DNA from: Astrocystis sublimbata | Taxonomy: Eukaryota > Ascomycota > Sordariomycetes > Xylariales > Xylariaceae | Length of the DNA: 64,000 nucleotides | Direction: 5' to 3' | NCBI GenBank assembly: GCA_022453515.1 | Contig: JAJNNY010000001.1 | Coordinates: 1,178,001 to 1,242,000, forward strand | Shown: one piece after another, positions 57,271 through 64,000 of the stretch | Position numbering within the stretch: the first letter of the stretch is position 1 | How the letters are laid out: each line of letters opens with the position of its first letter | Notes under the pieces: model-generated | Databases searched by the model: none | The model's input: only the letters and a program-made list of their open reading frames with translations | What the model was told of the DNA's origin: nothing | Translations under genes and position numbers: made by a program

Positions 57271-57623
57271 TTAAGCAGCCATACCGGCCTTCTTGGCCTT
57301 GCGCTTGCTGATGCACTTGGAGATCCATAGGCCAAGCAGACCGACACCGACAACGAAAACAATGGCTAGAAAGCCGTCCAGTCAGACCAAGACCTATAAA
57401 TTTCCAATTGAGAATTCAAATCGAAAGACTTACCGAACACAACAACGACACCAGCCTCTTGTTGAGCCCCTACGTTCAGTCAGTTTTAGATGCCCGATAC
57501 GAATACAATCGACTGTCGATTCGGCAGGATTGGTCTGGCAGATGAGGCGCGCTCACAGTTTTCACGGCGGGCAAGCTGGTGGACAGCGTCGCGAGCGACA
57601 ATGGCGGTGTTGATGGCAGGCAT
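57271..57623 (-). CDS. 65-residue single-pass membrane protein
   Basis: Three short exons (57623-57557, 57469-57434, 57365-57271) with introns of 87 and 68 nt (GTGAGC...CGTAG and GTAAGT...TTCTAG) encode 65 residues. Both junctions restore codons (Trp and Ala), giving ARRENWAQQEAGVVVVFAIV across the splices. Residues about 29-47 form one transmembrane helix (GVVVVFAIVFVVGVGLLGLW), followed by a strongly basic tail (SKCISKRKAKKAG). By the positive-inside rule the tail should face the cytosol. No signal peptide is predicted separately from the helix. I do not recognise a named family. The ATG follows a long pyrimidine-rich leader (about 57850-58100), the type seen in well-expressed fungal genes, so this is unlikely to be a chance frame. 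Confidence 0.75.
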
Positions 57624-60600
57624 TTTAACTATATTATGGGTCAGCTTTTCCGTTGAATCAAAACTTGATTGAACGAGCCGCGACAACGTGGACGTCGGCC
57701 AAAAATTAGTCGATGTTGCCCACTATCCAAGCTCTTCCAGAGTATCCCGACGATAGAGCGACGAGTGTCCTGAGCAGCTGCCAAGACCCGGCTGTAGACA
57801 TGCGGAGAGATCGAGGAGTTTGTCGGCGCATTCTTCGTTGACCTGGTGACATGAATTGAGCAAATTACTTACAGTGTTGCGTTCAACTGCTAGGTGCAAG
57901 TTTGATAGGTGGGAGGACTCGACGACGAGTACGAGGACGAGGAGGGGTTTGTTCTGCGAACAACACGAGCCTTGGTTGGAATTGGGAGACTTGGAGCTGG
58001 ACCTGCGCAAGGACAAGTGAGTTGAAGGAGGAAAAGAGAGGAAAAGAAAGTGTAAAAAGCGGTCCGGGTGGAAAGGGAAGTATGTAGTAATAACATTAAT
58101 TGGAGCAGCTAGTTCGCCAGAGCAGACAGAGCTCGCTGGTCCAGGTCGAGTCAAGGTCTCTGGCCAGGAACAGCGGTGGTGCGCGACTGGGAAAGCCCAT
58201 GCGACAGCCACTGAGAAGCTTGGGCTCTTTGCTGATGTGGGAGCGCCCCGGGGGGGCTGACAACCTCACAGAGAGGGCCGCGCTATTTTTTTTCTCCCGC
58301 AGAGGTATACTCCCGCAGCAACTATGCCGTGTCGGTACCGCAGCCTCTGCGCGATTTTGTCGAGGGCGACAGGTATGGCTCGACCAACCAGGGACGAGGT
58401 GGGTTGATCGGACCCAGTGCGGGGAGCATAATACAGTGCGCGGCCGCAATAGGCAATCAGGGCAAGATCTGCTGCGGGCCATTCTAGGAAAGCAGGCGAG
58501 CAGGCAAGGTACAAGATACTTATTCTACATACTTAGCGCAGGTGCTATGGATCCATGAAGGTATGATTGCGACGGGGGATTGCCAGGGCGACTGACTGAA
58601 AGTCGCGCGAACGAAGGCCGAGACTAAGACAACAACCTTCGGACAGAGACGACGAGCCGGCATACGGATAGCAGAGGCGCGGTGATGCCGAGCCACTACC
58701 TACGCTACATTGATTACTTACTTGCATACATATCTACATCTCTACTTACGGAGTACGATGTGCAGTGCTAGGGTTGGGTGAAATGACGTAGGTCCAGAGA
58801 ACTCGAAGGATTGCCCAGGTGCTCGACTTTCGATCGGAACAGACAGGGAAAAGCCGCTGACGCGTGCGCAGAAACAAAGAGAAGGATGAACAAAGCGACA
58901 AGTCGCATCACAACCACTTGGTTCTGATGCTCTGATAAAACCTACAGTAGTTGTTTAGGACACGGGTTCGACACAGAGTCGGTACCTAACGGCGAGAATG
59001 GTACGATGGAAGGGTTCGTTGGTCTAGATGGTTGATGTTTCGACCGAGTTTCCTAGCTGCAGCACTGACCGACTAAGTCCGATTGTGAGCTGTGAGCTGC
59101 GAGCTGCGCGAGGAACAGCGGGGCATGGTGTTTATCGCACCATGGGGCGACTTGGCCGATCAGGCTCTGACCAGACCTTTGGCGAGTAAGAATCCTAGAA
59201 GGGTCCGAGCTCTGCCCCATTCCGGCCTACCGCCTCTGTAGGTACCGAGCTACAGGGTCCTGCCTGGCGAGCCTGGGTGTCAGGCGCACATTCGTGCTGG
59301 CACAGTGTCTGAGTCCACCGAGCGCTGTCGAGGCTGTCGAGCGTTCTCCCGTCCCCTGCGGCATTTCTACCGTCAACCCTGCAAGCTCGTCGTGCATGTT
59401 CGTTGCTTCAACAACAACAACGTGGTGAGCAGTCCAGCTTCAACAAACTTAGGGTACATGTACAGTTCGTGCTTGACTACTGTAAAAGCAACTGTATTCG
59501 GTTCATTTCAGTTCGCATGAGTCTTGGAATTATCTGCTTTGTAAACCAGTTTCCGTGTTCAGAAAACCTTGGGGAAATTCCAAGTTGAAGTCATTCGGCA
59601 CAAGGTGAGACAATGCAGCCTCCGATCATATGCCAGGTGTGCTGTTCGCAACGCACGACCTCCACCCCCACCATCGGTTTTGTTTACTATCAGGAATTGG
59701 TATGGTATATAAAGCTCACAAATATGCCATCTGGCAGTATGGCGTGTCTGACATCCTCTCTTTATGTTTGGAGTAGCGGATACACAATTAATACCCGAAG
59801 GTTAGCTTAGTGATGACCCAAGGTGTCAAAGTGCGCAGATTCGATCTCGTAGACCACGGCCTTACTACAAATTGCCAGCAAGAGCCGTTCGGCTCTGGGG
59901 ACATGTCTTGGAAACCATCACGTGGGCACGTGTTTGAGCTCTCAGCACTGCCTACAGTAATATATCGCCGTCTGTGACCAATCTTGGTCATGTCTTGGAT
60001 ACAGCTTGGAGTTCAAATGCCAATATCCTCCGCTATCCCCAAGTCAACACCAACCAATAAATAGGATGGCGCCCTGAGTTGGGTGAGCAAATAGAGAGAG
60101 GGCAGTCAAATGATTCATCTTCACTAGACCCTGACTCTTGGCTGATAGACTTAGAGATCCATTGAGGGTTTGAGCCAAGAGTCGGGGACAGCACGGGTCA
60201 CTTCGATCAGATCAATAACATTATACGCCAGAGCTGCACTCGGTGCCCCTCCCAAAATTAAAACCTCGGCGACGTCAGTTCGAAACGAATTGACGAGCTT
60301 GGTCAAACCCTTTTTGTCCTTCATACGCCCAAGGTCACGGACTCCCAGCTAATTGCCATCTCATATTGAATCTCACTCGTTGTGCAGCGGCATGAAACGT
60401 TGCCTAGGACTACATTATCTCAACGATGTTACAGGCAGGATCCAGGGACTTTCACAGCTGGGTTAGGTCGTGTATACTCGTATACAGTGATAGTTGAAGC
60501 GTTGATATAGACTATTTCCGCAAATATTCCCCGAGTGCATCGTTAATCGGTAATTCGTTAACCGCATCGGCAAATTTTAGGCGCCCTAGGGTAAGCTCCT

Positions 60601-61354
60601 ACCTACTCGTATGTGGTATGCAAGCAAAATGTTGCTTCATTCAATCTCCGTTAGAAAACTACTGCTCAATAACATGGCTAAAGTGAGTCCTCGCATATCT
60701 TTTGAGGGGAGCAGGGTTAGACCATGCGTGGGCCGGCTTAAAGCCCATAATATACGGGTCGAGAGAGGGATATGCCACGACTACTTCGCACCGGCGCCTT
60801 ACAGTGATTGGCGTCCGGTCGCGAATGGATTCGATATGTGCAGATTCGGTATGATTCGGTATCTGAGCGAATATTTGCAATTTTATGTAAAACGCCATAG
60901 AAGGCGCTATGTCAGACTAGACGCATTCGAACTGTGGGACTAGCACACCTCCAGATTGCGTACCGCAGTACATGTTCCAAATAGGTTTCATTCCATGTTG
61001 ACGTGGAATCGCGCCTTCACGCTTACATAGCGTCATGTATCTCATATGATCTATACACAGTACAGCAAAACCAATAAACTGGCTGTCTAGGCGCAGTGCA
61101 CACTGAGGAATCCAAGCGGCTTCAGGGTACAATTGAAGGCCACCCCCATATCGAAATTCAACGCTGGAACCACCTTATGTCTGCATCGTCGCGGTGCAGT
61201 AAGGTATGTCTCAAATACCGTTTGCCTCGAGACCCAGAAACAACCCATGTGTTTGCCCCAGAAACGGCGGCTTGTCGCGAACGCCGCAGGGGTCAATTGC
61301 TCGCATGTTTGCCGTTGCGCCCATGCACATGGCATGGCATGGTATTGTCGCTGT
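57624..61354. other. long intergenic region
   Basis: The first 600 bp is the promoter and leader of the 65-residue membrane protein gene (minus strand), CT-rich on that strand; a 162-codon frame there (57723-58211) is compositional. The remainder to 61354 has no supported gene. Frames such as 60611-60943 lack any family signature. Confidence 0.45.
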
Positions 61355-61702
61355 TTATAACTTGGCCGTCTCAGTCAGTTCGCCAATCTTGAGCTTGCCG
61401 CCGTATTTCTCGAGCACGAGTTTGTTGTGGTACTTCCAGAACTGCTTCGTCGCATTCTTGCCGGCTACGCGTTTCAAGATCTTCGCGCCACCCGGGTGCT
61501 CTTCCAGGAAGTCTGCAGCGCGACCAGGTTAGCGACATCGTCATCCAAACCAGCAAGGAACACCAAAAGAAGGAAAAAGAATGTGAAACGTTTGTTGCTA
61601 CTGACTTGTGACGTCGTAGACACCGCTGTCGACGATGATGTACATGCCGTTCTGCTCGTCCTTGTGCTCGCCGACTTCCTTGGCTGTGAACGTCTTCGAC
61701 AT
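61355..61702 (-). CDS. single-domain cytochrome b5-like heme protein
   Basis: Small soluble electron carrier or heme-binding protein. Exons 61702-61606 and 61512-61355 (93-nt phase-1 intron, GTCAGT...TGCAG) encode 84 residues, only one cytochrome b5 domain. It reads [60 protein letters not shown] and [11 protein letters not shown]. The HPGG motif provides the first axial heme histidine and the KYHN histidine the second. There is no membrane anchor or signal peptide, unlike microsomal b5, so it is probably cytosolic or acts with a separate partner. The start is the first ATG of the frame. Confidence 0.92.
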
Positions 61703-62458
61703 GATGGCTGGCTGGACTGGTGTTGATGGGCGAAAAAGAAGTCGAAATCACGGCTGTGTCCGCAGAGTCTTGTTACGTGGAGATGTGGTATATGCTGTCC
61801 GATCAGAAGAGATGGCCTGGAGCGAGGAGAGAACGTATCGCGAAGCTGTGCATCAGCGAGCATTTGGCGCCAGTGCTCGTCATCCCCCCAGCCAACTGGC
61901 CTGCGCTCAAAGAACCTCGGCATGACAAAACCTCGGGTTTCATTGGCTCTATAGCTGCAAACGGATCCACTAGGCTAGTCGCTTTGGGGCATCCCCAGCC
62001 TGCTCCAACCGGACCCCCAACCAGACCCCCAGCTTCGAATTCAGTCTAACCAAACAGTTACCTAACTTTACTAAGACTCGACACCACAACGACGGGATAC
62101 TACCACGAGACTCACGATCGGTCTATCAAGAACAGCAATTTTTTTAATGAATTTGCGAGAATCATCTACACATGATTTTTTACCGATCCCAATGTTAATG
62201 AGCTGGCCATTCGCATCTAAGGAAGCTGGCCTAGAAATATTCCCGGAGCTTGCATACACCATCAACTTTCCCAGTATAACTGCTTGGCTAGTTCCGAGGT
62301 TTGCACCGAAGAAATTGTCCCTTCAATATCATGTCATGTCTGCCTCAACTCCCTTGTGAATTATCCTGTCATCTTGTGGGGTCACGTCATCAGTCCTGTT
62401 GCTGTCAGGCGTAGTTGCGGTCGCATCCAAGGTCCACGTCATTTGTGGACAGAAGCTG
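61703..62458. other. intergenic upstream of the cytochrome b5 gene
   Basis: The promoter of the minus-strand cytochrome b5 gene and its flank. No supported gene. Confidence 0.5.
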
Positions 62459-63695
62459 TCAACGACACACCGCCACAATATGGAATGCTCGTTTAGCACA
62501 TATATCTCTTGCACGTTGGATGCTGGCAAGATCTGGTGTCGACTGCTTCCGTGCCGCCTCGGAACCTTCTTCATGTCGCGGACGATATAGCGTTCTCATG
62601 AAGATTTGGTAAGCCAACAGTAGTGATGTTATCACAATGAAAAGAGACAGGATGCTTATGATTACAGCCACGGCGCCTTCTGGTGCGACTGAAGGCATTT
62701 CTGAGACAAGCTCAGGTTTGCAGACGAAGTTCATCTGTTGTTTGCATCCTGGCTTGCCGTGACTGAGCAAACAGCTGATTCTGGAAATGTCTTCCTCGCT
62801 AATTAGACCACGCATATCTAGTCACATCTGCTCTTGGACAGCGTAGATTGCAGTGTAAAAGTTGCCGGCTGCACGCGTTCAGAACTTCTCATAGATTGCG
62901 GACATAGGTAAAAGGGGTATCTAAACCACTAGCCTTACATTGCAGGGACGGCATTGATTTATGCGTGATACTACATCAGACATTCGAGAGCATCCTGCAG
63001 GTCTTTAGTTCTAGGAATGACGAATCAAAGAGATTAGGTTCTGATAGTACCAAATCGACATTGGGCGCGCTCGTCTCTGACTCTTGACTGGTGAAAGTCT
63101 AACGACAGTGACATGTTTTATGTCGTCGCTATTGATAGTTTTCCAAGTCTTGATCACGCTAGCTGCTTTTCTGGAAGCTCTTGTCAGCAGCTGTTTCGTT
63201 GACTCTGTTCTGCCACGATGGTGTTTTAAGACCCTGAGACTGATCATGCCAAGATGACCAAGCGTGGAGCAAGGCGACGCGTAGTAGCTTTGCCCGAGGC
63301 TCTAACCATCGTGCTTCCACATATTCGAAGCTTGTAACGATGTTGCTCGTCAACGTAGGCTAGGAGTTTCGGTGGTTTTCTCGAATCAAGCTTTTCAGCT
63401 TCTCCATACCATATAAGGCATATCGTATCAGTAGCTGCACAGCTCTCCTGCGAGCCTATATCGCCATCCAAGCTTTGATACGCCGAGAGAGCAATAGTAC
63501 CCATAGAAGTTGTAGATTGCAGTCCGTGCCTTGAGCAGAGGCCGCAGTGTCGAGTTGATAGGTCTATAAAATCCGCCAAAGGCTTCGTACGCCCTTGTTG
63601 GCTATGTTTTCACCGCCGCTGCGCGATTGTGACTGGGCTGTTGCTCCCACCCAGAAAATCGCGCAGATCACGAGGTGACGCTGTCTGAGTCGCAT
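62459..63695 (-). CDS. candidate type-I membrane protein, incomplete gene model
   Basis: Tentative multi-exon gene. An ATG at 63695 starts MRLRQRHLVICAIFWVGATA, a good secretion signal, in an exon ending at 63591 before a GTACGA donor. A plausible acceptor (GCAG) at 63448 leads into an exon (from 63447) reading ESCAATDTICLIWYGEAEKL. Farther downstream, a frame from 62815 to 62459 contains Cys-rich text (SRISCLLSHGKPGCKQQMNF), a strong TM helix (AVAVIISILSLFIVITSLLL) and a short basic/polar tail. Together they would be signal peptide, small Cys-containing ectodomain, TM and tail. The exon links between about 63440 and 62820 are not resolved. It is also possible that the parts belong to two genes or to a decayed gene. 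Confidence 0.3.
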
Positions 63696-63916
63696 GCCTG
63701 GTCATTCACCAGCACCCCGAGTCCGATTCTGCACGACTGAGCCGAGCCGAAAGGGGGGCCACCACTCATAAGAAAGTGATACTATGATGACCTGGCTCAT
63801 ATCCACTTATACACTGCTCTCGGGCGTGATGTTGTGAAGGAACCTTTGGCCTATATATTTGGCCGCCATTGCATGTCGATTTGTTGTTCAATTGCTTGTC
63901 TAAAGTAGTCCGCGAA
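63696..63916. promoter_or_regulatory. TATA-containing spacer at window edge
   Basis: Contains CTATATATTT at about 63851-63860, placed about 60 bp before an ATG at 63917 on the + strand. It probably contains the promoter of the edge gene and the start region of the minus-strand candidate. Confidence 0.35.
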
Positions 63917-64000
63917 ATGCGAAGTGTTCTGGCAGTCACTTTCGTGCAATTTCTGCAGCGCTTGCGGCATCCACTCTTGTATCTTTTGTATCCTATTTTC
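63917..64000 (+). CDS. possible 5' end of a gene cut by the window edge
   Basis: An ATG in a CGAAATG context follows a TATA element by about 60 bp. The first codons (MRSVLAVTFVQFLQ) are hydrophobic. A second frame of the same stretch also reads like a signal-peptide core (AISAALAASTLVSF), so the true start or a short first exon may differ. The window ends after 28 codons and nothing further can be said. Confidence 0.25.
   Translation, partial: MRSVLAVTFVQFLQRLRHPLLYLLYPIF

Noticed and set aside
57723..58211. 162-codon minus frame upstream of the 65-residue membrane protein
   Set aside because: Ser/Leu/Pro-rich translation of a CT-rich leader. More likely 5' UTR and promoter of that gene.
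1..64000. Search for CRISPR arrays, intact transposons, 5S rRNA genes and a biosynthetic cluster
   Set aside because: There are no regularly spaced repeats, transposase/RT motifs, 5S-like sequence or backbone synthases (PKS, NRPS, terpene) in any part I could read.

Overview
The window is nuclear DNA of a filamentous ascomycete (Pezizomycotina; the protein set fits a Sordariomycete best, but this is inference). The evidence is short GT-AG introns of about 45-145 nt interrupting most genes, GTANGT/GTRAGT donors, CTAAC/CTGAC-like branch sites, long pyrimidine-rich leaders, GC-rich coding DNA against AT-richer intergenic DNA, and typical fungal families (ECM33, tannase/feruloyl esterase, DUF2408, ATG7, an SV2-like MFS carrier). 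I spliced the genes by hand. In every firmly called gene the exon lengths add up to a whole number of codons.

Layout. 1.4-5.9 kb: a 3-methyladenine DNA glycosylase and a secreted tannase/feruloyl esterase, both +. 6-11 kb: a long intergenic stretch and leader feeding ECM33 (+). 13.3-18.1 kb: an SPF45-type splicing/DNA-repair G-patch protein (-) diverging from a peroxisomal Pcs60-like acyl-CoA ligase (+). 19.7-27.6 kb: a low-complexity small protein (-), a YCII-domain protein with a mitochondrial-type leader (+), a DUF2408 protein (-) and ribosomal stalk protein P1 (+). 28-33.8 kb: two convergent pairs, P1/UBX protein and VAP (Scs2)/sphingolipid delta-4 desaturase. 34-44 kb: a gene-poor, AT-richer accessory interval with an intron-containing tRNA-Ile(AAU) and one F-box protein. 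44.2-47.7 kb: a membrane J-protein convergent with an MFS transporter. 48.9-51.3 kb: two uncharacterised minus-strand genes, one with a weak nucleotidyltransferase-like pattern. 52.0-56.7 kb: ATG7 (-) diverging from dCMP deaminase (+). 57.3-61.7 kb: a 65-residue single-pass membrane protein and a one-domain cytochrome b5, both -. 62.4-64 kb: a candidate signal-peptide/TM protein (-) and the possible start of a + gene at the edge.

Most genes are unrelated housekeeping functions: DNA repair, dNTP supply, translation, ER contact sites and proteostasis, sphingolipid desaturation, autophagy and peroxisomal activation. There is no biosynthetic gene cluster, no intact transposon, no CRISPR array and no rRNA gene. 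The least explained parts are the 34-44 kb interval, the 48.9-51.3 kb genes, the 62.4-63.7 kb candidate and a palindrome (core ACCTTAGGTA) that recurs in intergenic DNA.
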